A stretch of DNA of 41,677 nucleotides from Bacteroidota bacterium (lineage in GTDB: Bacteria; Bacteroidota; Bacteroidia; Bacteroidales; JAGONC01), in assembly GCA_026391695.1 (NCBI GenBank), contig JAPLDP010000087.1:1-41677 (forward strand), read 5' to 3'. Positions 1 through 7,514 of this stretch are shown here, piece by piece (positions within the stretch are counted from its first letter, which is position 1; every line of letters starts with the position of its first letter). The notes below the pieces were generated by a model. The model had not been told where the DNA came from, did not search any database, and saw only the letters and a program-made list of their open reading frames with translations. Made by a program: the position numbers and the translations under genes.

Positions 1-941
1 GCATAGCCAGCAGTAGTGGCATAATATGCGTTATCAGCCCAGCCATGCAATGGGCCATAAAAAGTACCATGGAAGGTAGTGCCCCAGAAGTTAGTGCCTG
101 ATATGTTACCGCAAACATCAAGATCGCCCTTAATGTTTACATTATAATTAAATGCAGAAACGCCATCGACGAGTAATGTAGCTTGTGTCCATGGTCCACA
201 GTTGGGTCCGACAAGTCCTACGGTAGTATTACCTACTTTTAACCATTGTTTGAATGTAGCTTTAGCATTTCCATAAACGTCTTGCTGAACACTCACACCA
301 CCTTTCACAACCAAAGCGCCATCAATATCATTGGTGGCATTATACATGGAATTAATAAAGGCTCTGGATTCGATAGAAGTATTTCCGCATACAGTCAACA
401 AACCTTTAATACCTGTATTTCCATTGAGTGCGGTTCCGCCAGCTACTGTGAGGGCGCCAGCGTAACCTCCGGTACAATCACCTGTAAGACCTGTGGTATT
501 GGTCAGATTAAAAACAGCATTCAGGGGTGTGACGTTGCCGGCTACTTTAGCGTAAGGCACGCTCCAGATATTGACTATTCCCATAGATACCCAGCCATCG
601 CTTTCGCCTATTAAAGCCTGAACTTCGATCTTCGGAGTGGTCAGATTTTGCCAGACGATAGACGAAGCCTGAGTAACAACCATTGTGAACAAGCCAAAAT
701 TATTTGTAGTAACCGATTGTTCTGGTCCTGTCCAGACTACGGTAGCACCGTCATAAATAATCACTTTCACCACCAGTGCTGTCGATACCAGTGGGGCGCC
801 GCTCGCATTACGTGCGATAGCCTGGTAGTTTATCCCGTCAGGAACCGTCACCTGCGCATTTAAAGTAAGTCCCAACAATAATATTAAGAATAATATCATC
901 GTGTTACGGGCTACTAAACTTAGTAAATTCATTTTTTTCAT
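1..941 (-). CDS. Exported surface protein of the INYQAIARN type, N-terminal part
   Basis: The reading frame begins with ATG at 941 and runs off the left edge, giving 313 codons. Residues 1-30 form a signal peptide (MKK start, hydrophobic ILFLILLLGL core, cleavage expected after NAQ). Residues about 36-90 hold a motif common in secreted Bacteroidota proteins (GINYQAIARN, later NNFGLFTMVV). From about 155 onward the chain is rich in Gly, Thr, Asn and Val, with loosely repeated segments such as LLTVCGN and DLDVCGN, as in beta-helical fibre-like proteins. Many proteins with this N-terminus end in an intramolecular chaperone or secretion domain, but that end lies outside the window. The function is unknown; a cell-surface or secreted role is inferred. 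It stands alone and points away from the rest of the window, behind a long AT-rich leader with tandem repeats. Confidence 0.85.
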   Translation of the reverse strand, partial: MKKMNLLSLVARNTMILFLILLLGLTLNAQVTVPDGINYQAIARNASGAPLVSTALVVKVIIYDGATVVWTGPEQSVTTNNFGLFTMVVTQASSIVWQNLTTPKIEVQALIGESDGWVSMGIVNIWSVPYAKVAGNVTPLNAVFNLTNTTGLTGDCTGGYAGALTVAGGTALNGNTGIKGLLTVCGNTSIESRAFINSMYNATNDIDGALVVKGGVSVQQDVYGNAKATFKQWLKVGNTTVGLVGPNCGPWTQATLLVDGVSAFNYNVNIKGDLDVCGNISGTNFWGTTFHGTFYGPLHGWADNAYYATTAGY

Positions 942-1033
942 AATCATTTGGTTTTTGGTTTAAAATTGACTTAATTGATTGATTTCTATTTTTTTATATT
1001 CAACATTAGGAATTATATAGTGTGTTAATATTC

Positions 1034-1117
1034 CTATACATTATTTATAATGATAAATTTATACCTCGTGAATTTTGCAATTTCGCTGCGAATATCGAGT
1101 TCATTTTTCTGAAACAT
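1034..1117 (-). CDS. Candidate 27-residue peptide, copy 1 of a tandem pair
   Basis: ATG at 1117 opens a 27-codon frame ending in TAG. Its first 19 residues read MFQKNELDIRSEIAKFTRY and match the peptide encoded exactly 138 bp away (MFRRIVLDIRNEIAKFSKF). In the shared LDIRxEIAKF core most codon differences are silent (CTC/CTT, ATT/ATA, CGC/AGA, ATT/ATC), and the flanking ones are conservative (Ser/Asn, Thr/Ser, Arg/Lys, Tyr/Phe). That pattern suggests selection on a peptide. The tail after Tyr19 is Ile/Asn-rich and may be unselected read-through. I do not recognise the peptide. It could also be a decayed fragment of a larger duplicated gene. Confidence 0.4.
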   Translation of the reverse strand: MFQKNELDIRSEIAKFTRYKFIIINNV

Positions 1118-1121
1118 CACA

Positions 1122-1153
1122 CAAAGTAAATACATATAATGTAAACTTCCAAA
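1122..1153 (-). promoter_or_regulatory. Promoter-like element, repeat copy 1
   Basis: On the minus strand TTTG (1153-1150) is followed after 20 bases by TTACTTTG (1129-1122). This is one mismatch from the Bacteroidota TTTG-N19/20-TAnnTTTG consensus. The two boxes are identical in the second repeat copy while the spacer between them differs, as expected for a promoter. It could drive the small frame at 1117 and, with a leader of about 170 bases, the exported-protein gene starting at 941. Confidence 0.4.
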
Positions 1154-1195
1154 TAAAATAATTCTTTTTTATATTTTATTTATAATTTAATGAAT

Positions 1196-1255
1196 TTAGA
1201 ACTTCGAGAATTTTGCGATTTCGTTTCTTATATCAAGTACAATTCTCCGAAACAT
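1196..1255 (-). CDS. Candidate 19-residue peptide, copy 2 of a tandem pair
   Basis: ATG at 1255 opens MFRRIVLDIRNEIAKFSKF followed by TAA. It is the second member of the pair described at 1034-1117, in the same strand and register. A TTACTTTG box ends four bases before the ATG in both copies, so a transcript from that box would have almost no leader. The peptide is basic and amphipathic. No function can be assigned. Confidence 0.4.
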   Translation of the reverse strand: MFRRIVLDIRNEIAKFSKF

Positions 1256-1259
1256 CTTA

Positions 1260-1291
1260 CAAAGTAACAATAAATAAAACTATCTTCCAAA
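1260..1291 (-). promoter_or_regulatory. Promoter-like element, repeat copy 2
   Basis: Same arrangement as at 1122-1153: TTTG (1291-1288), 20 bases, TTACTTTG (1267-1260), on the minus strand, four bases ahead of the ATG of the second small frame. Confidence 0.4.
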
Positions 1292-1753
1292 TAAAATAAT
1301 TCTCTTTTTATACTTTTTTATAAAAAATTAGTTACATCAAGTGCAATTAATTTATAAAAGGATAAAATCCATGCGCTCTGGCGCTATATTTTTTCGACTA
1401 TTTTCCTTAAGTCTTATGCAAAATAAGCATTATTAACTTTAATATGCAAATTATTTATTCGGTTTACAGTGAAAAAATTGTTAATAAACAGGGCGCTAAA
1501 CAGTATTACCATCATCTCATCTTATTGTAACCGGAACAGAGCAACCTTTGTATCCATCCCTATGAATTATTATAATACTGTTTTTCAAATATTTATGTGC
1601 TATTTTCAGCTTATCAACAACAGATTACCAGAACCCCGCAATTTTACCCATATCCAAATAAAATTGAAAAAAAATGTTAATAAATTTTTATTCTGCTAAT
1701 TTACTTAATGTATAACCTGAATAATTCATGAACCCATATATTAGGCTGTCTTT

Positions 1754-1845
1754 CTTTGTGTTACTTCGTGCTACCCTTCGGGTGACTTTGTGGTAAGAAT
1801 ACTTCACCTCTATGGCCACAAAGGATTTCACTAAGGCACACAAAG
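1754..1845. repeat. Inverted pair of CTTTGTG...CTTTGTGG elements
   Basis: The left element (about 1754-1794) contains CTTTGTG, CTTCGTG and CTTTGTGG. The right element (1814-1845) reads as its reverse complement, with CTTTGTG, CTTAGTG and CTTTGTGG. Elements of this look are dispersed non-coding repeats; the pair faces inward across about 20 bases. Confidence 0.6.
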
Positions 1846-1973
1846 TTAACAAGCTATCTCAAATTTATTATGAACATTTTAAAATTAGAAATAAATTTAA
1901 TACCATTCTACAATTCCCGAATAAATTATTTTCTGCTTCTGAAAATTGGGAGTCATCACAATAATTCCCGCTG

Positions 1974-2086
1974 GCGCGCGTTTCCGAACGCGTGCCCTGT
2001 ATCAGCGCGTTTGAAACGCGCTATTCTTTAAAGCACGCGTCACAGACGCGCGCTAGCATTGGGGGTTTATCCCGCCGAGAGGCGGG
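1974..2086. repeat. REP-like cluster of four GC-rich palindromes
   Basis: Four hairpins lie in AT-rich surroundings: 1974-1995 (GCGCGCGT with ACGCGTGC), 2004-2022 (AGCGCGTTTGAAACGCGCT, a perfect palindrome around one base), 2033-2053 (GCACGCGT with ACGCGCGC, the first element in reverse orientation) and 2071-2086 (CCCGCC with GGCGGG). The direct-palindrome-inverted order resembles bacterial REP/BIME mosaics. It sits about 140 bases ahead of the ugd start. Confidence 0.7.
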
Positions 2087-2155
2087 AGATACGCAAAAGA
2101 AAGTACATCAATAGAAAAACATTCTCTATCCACTTCTTTTTTTCAATAAATTACT

Positions 2156-2163
2156 ATTTTTGT
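2156..2163 (+). promoter_or_regulatory. Possible -7 promoter box of the ugd operon
   Basis: TATTTTTG matches TAnnTTTG and lies 60 bases ahead of the ugd start codon. No TTTG box is seen 19-20 bases upstream, only a T-rich run, so the call rests on one box. Confidence 0.3.
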
Positions 2164-2223
2164 CAGTTGACACTGGTTGAAATGTTAATCGGTGATTTGG
2201 GATAAATGTAATATATAATTGCT

Positions 2224-3549
2224 ATGAAAGTCATTGTTGTCGGCACCGGGTACGTAGGTTTGGTCACAGGAACATGTTTTGCTGAAGTTGGTGTGGATGT
2301 GACCTGTGTCGACATAGACCTGACAAAGATAGATAACCTCCGGAAGGGGATCATACCCATCTATGAGCCGGGGCTTGAAGAGCTTGTTAAAAAAAATACC
2401 GAAAAGCAGCGTTTGCATTTCACCACCGATCTGGCCCCGGCAATGGAGGGCAGTGAAGTAGTGTTCATTGCTGTTGGCACTCCACCGGATGAAGACGGCA
2501 GTGCCGACCTCCGGTACGTGCTTGATGTAGCGAGGGATATTGGCCGGCATATGAATGATTATCTGCTGGTGGTGACTAAAAGTACTGTTCCGGTTGGTAC
2601 ATCATTGAGGGTCAAAGCGGCTATGCAGGGTGAATTGGATAGAAGAAGAAGCGATTTACAATTTGATGTTGCTTCTAATCCGGAATTCCTTAAAGAAGGC
2701 AGCGCTGTTGAAGATTTCCTGCGCCCCGACCGGATTGTTGTCGGTACTGAATCAGAAAGAGCTGCCGATCTTATGAAGAGGCTTTATAAACCTTTTACAC
2801 TGAATGGGCACCCCATCATATTCATGGATATTGCATCGTCGGAGATGACCAAATACACTGCCAATGCCATGCTGGCCACTAAGATCAGTTTCATGAATGA
2901 CATTGCCAACCTCTGCGAAATCGTGGGTGCCGATGTCAATCTTGTAAGAAAGGGAATTGGAAGTGACAGCCGGATCGGAAATAAATTTATTTATCCTGGT
3001 ATAGGTTATGGTGGTTCCTGCTTTCCCAAGGATGTAAAAGCACTGATAAAAACAGCTCATGAGAATGCTTATCATTTACGGGTACTCACTGCTGTTGAGG
3101 ATGTGAACCAGGACCAAAAATCTGTTCTGTTTAATAAGCTGAATCACTTCTATGAAGGGAATTTAAAAGGCAGAATCATTGCTATTTGGGGTTTATCATT
3201 TAAGCCTGAGACGGATGACATGCGCGACGCACCTTCGCTTGTTCTCATTGGCAAGCTGATCGAAGCAGGATGCAGAATTAAAGCTTACGATCCTGCGGCC
3301 ATGATAGAATGCCGCCGGAGAATCGGCGACATTGTGGAATATGCAAATGATCAGTACGAAGCGCTTATCGATGCCGATGCTTTATTGATGGCGACAGAAT
3401 GGAAAGAATTCCGGATACCCAATTTCGCCGTGATGAAAAAACTTTTTAGACATCCGGTAATTTTCGATGGACGCAATATTTATGATGCTGCTGAAATGAA
3501 AAATCTCGGATTCAAATATTTTTGCATTGGAGTCAATACAACTAAATAA
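2224..3549 (+). CDS. ugd: UDP-glucose 6-dehydrogenase
   Basis: This enzyme oxidises UDP-glucose to UDP-glucuronate with two NAD+ in the cytoplasm, feeding polysaccharide synthesis. The 441 residues have the family's usual length. The N-terminal Rossmann motif GTGYVGLVTG is at residues 8-17, followed by the ACFxEVG-like CFAEVG. The catalytic cysteine is Cys266 in GGSCFPKD, and the C-terminal UDP-binding domain contains WGLSFKPETDDMRDAPS. The start ATG is clear. The stop lies six bases ahead of the next gene, whose product uses UDP-glucuronate, so the two steps are probably consecutive in one operon. GDP-mannose dehydrogenases look similar, but the neighbour favours the UDP-glucose enzyme. Confidence 0.93.
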   Translation: MKVIVVGTGYVGLVTGTCFAEVGVDVTCVDIDLTKIDNLRKGIIPIYEPGLEELVKKNTEKQRLHFTTDLAPAMEGSEVVFIAVGTPPDEDGSADLRYVLDVARDIGRHMNDYLLVVTKSTVPVGTSLRVKAAMQGELDRRRSDLQFDVASNPEFLKEGSAVEDFLRPDRIVVGTESERAADLMKRLYKPFTLNGHPIIFMDIASSEMTKYTANAMLATKISFMNDIANLCEIVGADVNLVRKGIGSDSRIGNKFIYPGIGYGGSCFPKDVKALIKTAHENAYHLRVLTAVEDVNQDQKSVLFNKLNHFYEGNLKGRIIAIWGLSFKPETDDMRDAPSLVLIGKLIEAGCRIKAYDPAAMIECRRRIGDIVEYANDQYEALIDADALLMATEWKEFRIPNFAVMKKLFRHPVIFDGRNIYDAAEMKNLGFKYFCIGVNTTK

Positions 3550-3555
3550 AGACCT

Positions 3556-4500
3556 ATGGCTAGAAAAAGAATACTTGTAACAGGAGGCGCAGGTTTCTTA
3601 GGATCCCATCTTTGTGAACGCCTTCTTGCTGAGGGTCATGAAGTTATATGCCTGGATAATTATTTTACAGGATCGAAATTTAATATTATTCACCTGCTCA
3701 ATAACCCCTATTTCGAGCTTATCCGGCACGATGTGACAACGCCCATTTTCCTTGAAGTTGATGAGATCTATAATCTGGCCTGTCCAGCCTCACCGATTCA
3801 TTACCAATACAATCCGATTAAAACAGTCAAGACCTCAGTGATGGGGGCCATTAATATGCTGGGGCTTGCCAAGCGGATCAAGGCAAAAATTCTTCAGGCT
3901 TCAACCAGTGAGGTATACGGAGATCCAAAGGTTCACCCTCAAACCGAAGATTACTGGGGTCATGTGAATCCTATTGGTCCAAGGGCCTGTTATGATGAAG
4001 GGAAAAGAGGTGCAGAAACCTTATTCATCAATTATCACCGTCAGAACAATGTTAAAATAAAGATTGCACGCATCTTTAACACGTATGGGCCCCGCATGCA
4101 TCCTGACGACGGACGGGTGGTGTCGAATTTTATCGTTCAAGCCCTCAGGGGCAGGGATATTACTATTTATGGCGATGGTTCCCAGACCAGGAGCTTTTGT
4201 TATGTGGATGATCTTATTGAAGCACTCATCAGGCTCATGAACACCAATGATGCTTTCACCGGTCCTGTAAATTTAGGCAATCCGAGAGAATTCACCATCC
4301 TGGAACTGGCACGGCTGGTTTTAAAACACACAGATTCAAAATCAAAGATTATTTATAAACCATTGCCATCCGACGATCCGATGCAGCGTCAGCCGGATAT
4401 TTCTCTGGCTAAAAAAGAGTTGAACTGGGAACCAGGGATCCAGTTGGAAGAAGGTATTAACAGAACAATTGCTTATTTTTCAATGATCATTGATCATTGA
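3556..4500 (+). CDS. UDP-glucuronate decarboxylase (UDP-xylose synthase)
   Basis: An extended short-chain dehydrogenase of 314 residues that converts UDP-glucuronate to UDP-xylose through a 4-keto intermediate. The NAD motif [10 protein letters not shown] is at residues 10-19. The catalytic triad region reads STSEVYGDP, then YDEGKR (Tyr-x3-Lys). The segment [20 protein letters not shown] and RSFCYVDDL are characteristic of UXS enzymes rather than generic epimerases. It follows ugd with a six-base gap, fitting the pathway UDP-Glc to UDP-GlcA to UDP-Xyl. The stop codon is formed inside a TGATCAT tandem repeat, so the last four residues (IIDH) are encoded by repeat sequence. Confidence 0.9.
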   Translation: MARKRILVTGGAGFLGSHLCERLLAEGHEVICLDNYFTGSKFNIIHLLNNPYFELIRHDVTTPIFLEVDEIYNLACPASPIHYQYNPIKTVKTSVMGAINMLGLAKRIKAKILQASTSEVYGDPKVHPQTEDYWGHVNPIGPRACYDEGKRGAETLFINYHRQNNVKIKIARIFNTYGPRMHPDDGRVVSNFIVQALRGRDITIYGDGSQTRSFCYVDDLIEALIRLMNTNDAFTGPVNLGNPREFTILELARLVLKHTDSKSKIIYKPLPSDDPMQRQPDISLAKKELNWEPGIQLEEGINRTIAYFSMIIDH

Positions 4501-4511
4501 TCACTGATCAT
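4484..4511. repeat. Heptanucleotide array, TGATCAT x4
   Basis: Four adjacent 7-bp units (TGATCAT, TGATCAT, TGATCAC, TGATCAT) straddle the stop codon of the UDP-glucuronate decarboxylase gene and end just before the rmlD ribosome-binding region. Confidence 0.9.
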
Positions 4512-4530
4512 TGCTTAAAGGGTGTTATCC

Positions 4531-5406
4531 TTGAAAATATTAGTCACAGGTTCAAACGGTCAGTTAGGAAGTGAAATCCGCCGCCTTGAACAGGATTATG
4601 CAGGATACAGTTTTACATTCACAGATATCGCCGAACTGGATATCACCAGCCACAATGATTTATTTCATTTCTTCTCGGCCCGGTCATTTGATTGCGTTAT
4701 CAACTGTGCAGCCTACACAGCTGTGGATAAAGCCGAGGATGAAAAGGAGCTGGCCATGCTTGTCAATGCAACAGCGGCAGGTTACCTGGCTGAATTTAGC
4801 AGACAGATGGGAGCATTGATGGTGCATCTTTCAACCGATTATGTGTTTGATGGAATGAAAAATCACCCTTACAATGAAACAGACACCACCAATCCCCTCT
4901 CCCACTATGGCTTCACAAAACTGCGCGGAGAGGAGCAGGTGATGCGGCATTCCCTGAAATCTATGATCATCCGGACATCCTGGCTTTACTCAGGTTATGG
5001 TAACAATTTTGTCAAAACCATTCTGAAACGGGGGCGCTCGGGTGAACAACTCAGGGTGGTGTCGGACCAGATAGGCTGTCCTACCTATGCCCGCGATCTC
5101 GCAAAATGCATCCTGGATATCCTTCCATTTTGCAAACAAGAGGGACATGCTATCTATCATTATACTAACGAAGGCGTGGCCAGTTGGTATGATTTCGCCC
5201 TTGAGATATTAAAAATTGCCGGAATATCGTGTCCGGTCATACCGGTTTGCACAGCCGACTATCCTTCAAAAACCAGACGACCTTTTTATAGTGTGTTAAG
5301 CAAGAATAAAATCAAAAAGGCTTTTCATTTGACTATACCTTACTGGAAGGATAGTCTGAAGGATTGTATCAATGATTTACTTTTAAATCCGAAAACTGTT
5401 CCTTAG
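4531..5406 (+). CDS. rfbD: dTDP-4-dehydrorhamnose reductase-like protein
   Basis: An NAD(P)H-dependent SDR reductase of the RmlD family, which makes dTDP-L-rhamnose from the 4-keto intermediate. Visible motifs are GSNGQLGSE near the N-terminus, NCAAYTAVDKAE, STDYVFDG, YGFTKLRGE (Tyr-x3-Lys) and the C-terminal DQIGCPTYARDLA. No ATG is available. TTG at 4531 gives the family's usual MKILVTG start and has AAAGGG upstream; GTG at 4522 is the alternative. RmlA, RmlB and RmlC are not beside it, so they are either elsewhere or this enzyme reduces another 4-keto sugar related to the UDP-xylose genes just upstream. That last idea is inference. Confidence 0.87.
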   Translation: MKILVTGSNGQLGSEIRRLEQDYAGYSFTFTDIAELDITSHNDLFHFFSARSFDCVINCAAYTAVDKAEDEKELAMLVNATAAGYLAEFSRQMGALMVHLSTDYVFDGMKNHPYNETDTTNPLSHYGFTKLRGEEQVMRHSLKSMIIRTSWLYSGYGNNFVKTILKRGRSGEQLRVVSDQIGCPTYARDLAKCILDILPFCKQEGHAIYHYTNEGVASWYDFALEILKIAGISCPVIPVCTADYPSKTRRPFYSVLSKNKIKKAFHLTIPYWKDSLKDCINDLLLNPKTVP

Positions 5407-5463
5407 AAAATCAGGTTCATCACAGAAATGCGTACTTATAGGGTGACGAAAGTAATATGAATT

Positions 5464-5611
5464 ACCCCGTGCTTTAGCTCGGGGTTAAAAAAGCGACACA
5501 AAACCCGGGCTTTAGCCCAAAATCTTGTTTACGATGTGATTTGATGCCTTTGTTTCGGGCTAAAGCCCAGGGTTTATATAGCTGCCTGGTACCCCGGACT
5601 GAAGTCCGGGG
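5464..5611. repeat. Cluster of palindromic repeats of the GGGCTTTAGCCC and GGACTGAAGTCC types
   Basis: This fills most of the 320-base gap between rmlD and the phosphohexomutase gene. Elements: 5464-5485 (ACCCCG with CGGGGT), 5501-5522 (AAACCCGGGCTTTAGCCC), 5553-5575 (the previous element in reverse orientation) and 5592-5611 (CCCCGGACTGAAGTCCGGGG, 9-bp arms). The second and third form a larger inverted repeat across 30 bases. They could terminate transcription as structured RNA, but none has a U tract. No gene is seen in the gap. Confidence 0.75.
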
Positions 5612-5727
5612 CCATTTAAATCGCGAATTTTAATCCCAGGTACGCATTATTGTGATGACTCATTATTTAATAATTACGGATTATTGCGATTACCGGAGAG
5701 AGAAAATTTAAAAATCAGTAACAAATT

Positions 5728-7476
5728 ATGAAAGAGAATTCTACTAATCTTAAAATTTTGGAAAGATCAAATTCCTGGCTAGCAGGCAATTATGATGAGG
5801 ATACCAAAAAGCAGATCAGGCATTTGATGGACAATGATCCGGCAGGATTGACTGATGCGTTTTACAGGGATCTGGAATTTGGGACAGGGGGCCTTCGGGG
5901 AATCATGGGTGCCGGCACTAACCGTATGAACAGGTATACTGTCGGTATGGCCACGCAGGGATTGGCGAATTATTTACTTCGAGTGTTTGGTGAGGAAAGG
6001 GAGATCAAAGCGGCCATTGCTTATGACAACCGGACTAACAATACGCTTTTCGCCCAAATCACGGCCGATGTTCTTTCAGCCAACGGGATAAAGGTTTATC
6101 TTTTTGATGCCCTGCGTCCTACGCCCGAACTGTCATTTGCCATACGCTATCTGCATTGTCATACTGGTATTGTCATCACAGCGTCACATAATCCGCCTGA
6201 ATACAATGGATACAAGGTATATTGGAATGATGGCGGCCAGCTGGTACCTCCTCATGATAAGAACATCATTGCCGGGGTGCAGAAGATACGTTCGGTTGAT
6301 GAGGTCAGATTTAAAGGGAGGAATGAGCTAATTGAGTTCATCGGTGAGAAGGTAGATCAGGAATATATAAAAAACATCAAGGCATTATCTCTATCGCCCG
6401 AAGTCATTGATAAATACAGCGATCTGCGTATTGTTTATACACCCTTGCATGGTTCCGGTGTCCATTTGGTTCCAATGGCTTTAAAAGCTTTCGGTTTTCA
6501 GAACATCATCCATATACCAGAACAGGATGAGATAAATGGCCATTTCCCGACGCTTAAGTCACCCAATCCCGAAGAGCCAGCAGCATTGTCGATGGCTATT
6601 GAGAAAGCCAGGGAGAGCCATGCCGACCTGGTGATGGGCACTGATCCTGATGCCGACAGGATTGGTATTGCTGTGAGGGACCTACACAATGATTTCATTT
6701 TGCTCAATGGCAACCAGACTGCTTCATTACTGACCTTCTATCTGCTGACGAGATGGAAGGAGAAGGGAAAACTCAGCGGTAAGGAATTCATCGTAAAGAC
6801 GATTGTCACCAGCGAGCTACTCAAAGATATGGCGACCGCATTCAACGTTGAAACATTCGATGTTCTTACGGGTTTCAAATATATCGCGGAGCTGATCAGA
6901 GAACTGGAAGGACAAAAAATATTTATAGGCGGCGGAGAAGAGAGTTACGGATATCTTATCGGCGACTTTGTCAGAGATAAAGATGCGGTGACTTCAAGCT
7001 GCTTTGTGGCTGAGGCAGCTGCCTGGGCAGCAAGCAAAGGGATGACACTGTACGATCTTCTCCTCGAAATCTACCGGACTCATGGCCTTTTCAGGGAAAA
7101 ACTGGTTTCTGTTGAAAAAAAAGGTATAACCGGGGCTGAAGAAATCGAAGGGATGATGAGAAAATACAGGAAGGAACCTTACCTGTCAATTGCTGATTCA
7201 GACGTCATTTGCATTAAAGATTATTTGATACAGCTTGAAAAGGATTTTGTTAAAGGAGAAGAACACCCTATTCATCTGCCAAAATCAGATGTCCTGCAGT
7301 TTTTCCTTGCCGACGGAAGCAAGATCACTGTCAGACCCTCAGGAACCGAACCCAAGATCAAATTCTATTTCAGCGTGAAAGGACATCTTGAAAACAAGCA
7401 AAATTATGAAGAGGTTGCCCGGCAACTCGACGGGAAGATTGATGCAATCATACACCACATGGGGCTTAAAGGATGA
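5728..7476 (+). CDS. Phosphoglucomutase/phosphomannomutase family enzyme
   Basis: An alpha-D-phosphohexomutase interconverting hexose 1- and 6-phosphates through a phosphoserine enzyme. The active serine is Ser153 in TASHNPPEYNG. The metal loop is DPDADRIGIAV, the sugar-specificity loop GGEESYGYL, and the phosphate-binding C-terminal motif RPSGTEPKIKFYF. At 582 residues it belongs to the longer PGM2-like branch, not the roughly 450-residue ManB/GlmM branch. Substrate preference (glucose, mannose or ribose phosphate) cannot be fixed from sequence. Glucose 1-phosphate made here would supply the nucleotide-sugar operon upstream. The stop codon falls in the first unit of a GATGAAA array. Confidence 0.9.
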   Translation: MKENSTNLKILERSNSWLAGNYDEDTKKQIRHLMDNDPAGLTDAFYRDLEFGTGGLRGIMGAGTNRMNRYTVGMATQGLANYLLRVFGEEREIKAAIAYDNRTNNTLFAQITADVLSANGIKVYLFDALRPTPELSFAIRYLHCHTGIVITASHNPPEYNGYKVYWNDGGQLVPPHDKNIIAGVQKIRSVDEVRFKGRNELIEFIGEKVDQEYIKNIKALSLSPEVIDKYSDLRIVYTPLHGSGVHLVPMALKAFGFQNIIHIPEQDEINGHFPTLKSPNPEEPAALSMAIEKARESHADLVMGTDPDADRIGIAVRDLHNDFILLNGNQTASLLTFYLLTRWKEKGKLSGKEFIVKTIVTSELLKDMATAFNVETFDVLTGFKYIAELIRELEGQKIFIGGGEESYGYLIGDFVRDKDAVTSSCFVAEAAAWAASKGMTLYDLLLEIYRTHGLFREKLVSVEKKGITGAEEIEGMMRKYRKEPYLSIADSDVICIKDYLIQLEKDFVKGEEHPIHLPKSDVLQFFLADGSKITVRPSGTEPKIKFYFSVKGHLENKQNYEEVARQLDGKIDAIIHHMGLKG

Positions 7477-7506
7477 AAGATGAAACATGAAAGATGAAAG
7501 ATGAAG
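7472..7506. repeat. Heptanucleotide array, GATGAAA x5
   Basis: Five adjacent 7-bp units (GATGAAA, GATGAAA, CATGAAA, GATGAAA, GATGAAG). The array supplies the phosphohexomutase stop codon (TGA at 7474) and several in-array ATGs, one of which (7494) is in frame with the DUF5063 gene. Confidence 0.9.
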
Positions 7507-7514
7507 AATTATAT

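Larger units (their letters stand above)
1041..1316. repeat. Two imperfect tandem copies of a 138-bp unit
   Basis: Landmarks recur at a constant 138-bp offset: GAATTTTGC at 1070 and 1208, CAAAGTAA at 1122 and 1260, CTTCCAAATAAAATAATTCT at 1146 and 1284. The segment between CAAAGTAA and CTTCC has diverged strongly, while the boxes and the small reading frame are kept. A shorter, weaker match (CATCAAGTGCAATT near 1335) may be the remnant of a third copy. Confidence 0.85.
1317..2155. other. Gene-poor AT-rich stretch with dispersed repeats
   Basis: Between the 138-bp repeats and the nucleotide-sugar operon I see no convincing gene. A GTG-started 76-codon frame at 1469-1699 lacks family resemblance and coding character. 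The stretch holds an inverted CTTTGTG-type repeat (1754-1845) and a cluster of GC-rich palindromes (1974-2086), both described separately. From about 1320 to 1740 I see nothing beyond AT-rich sequence. Confidence 0.6.

Noticed and set aside
246-614. 122-codon plus-strand frame
   Set aside because: Antisense shadow of the exported-protein gene, which has a signal peptide and family motif on the minus strand.
1469-1699. GTG-started 76-codon frame on the plus strand
   Set aside because: AT-rich, no domain, no ribosome-binding site or promoter, composition like translated intergenic DNA.
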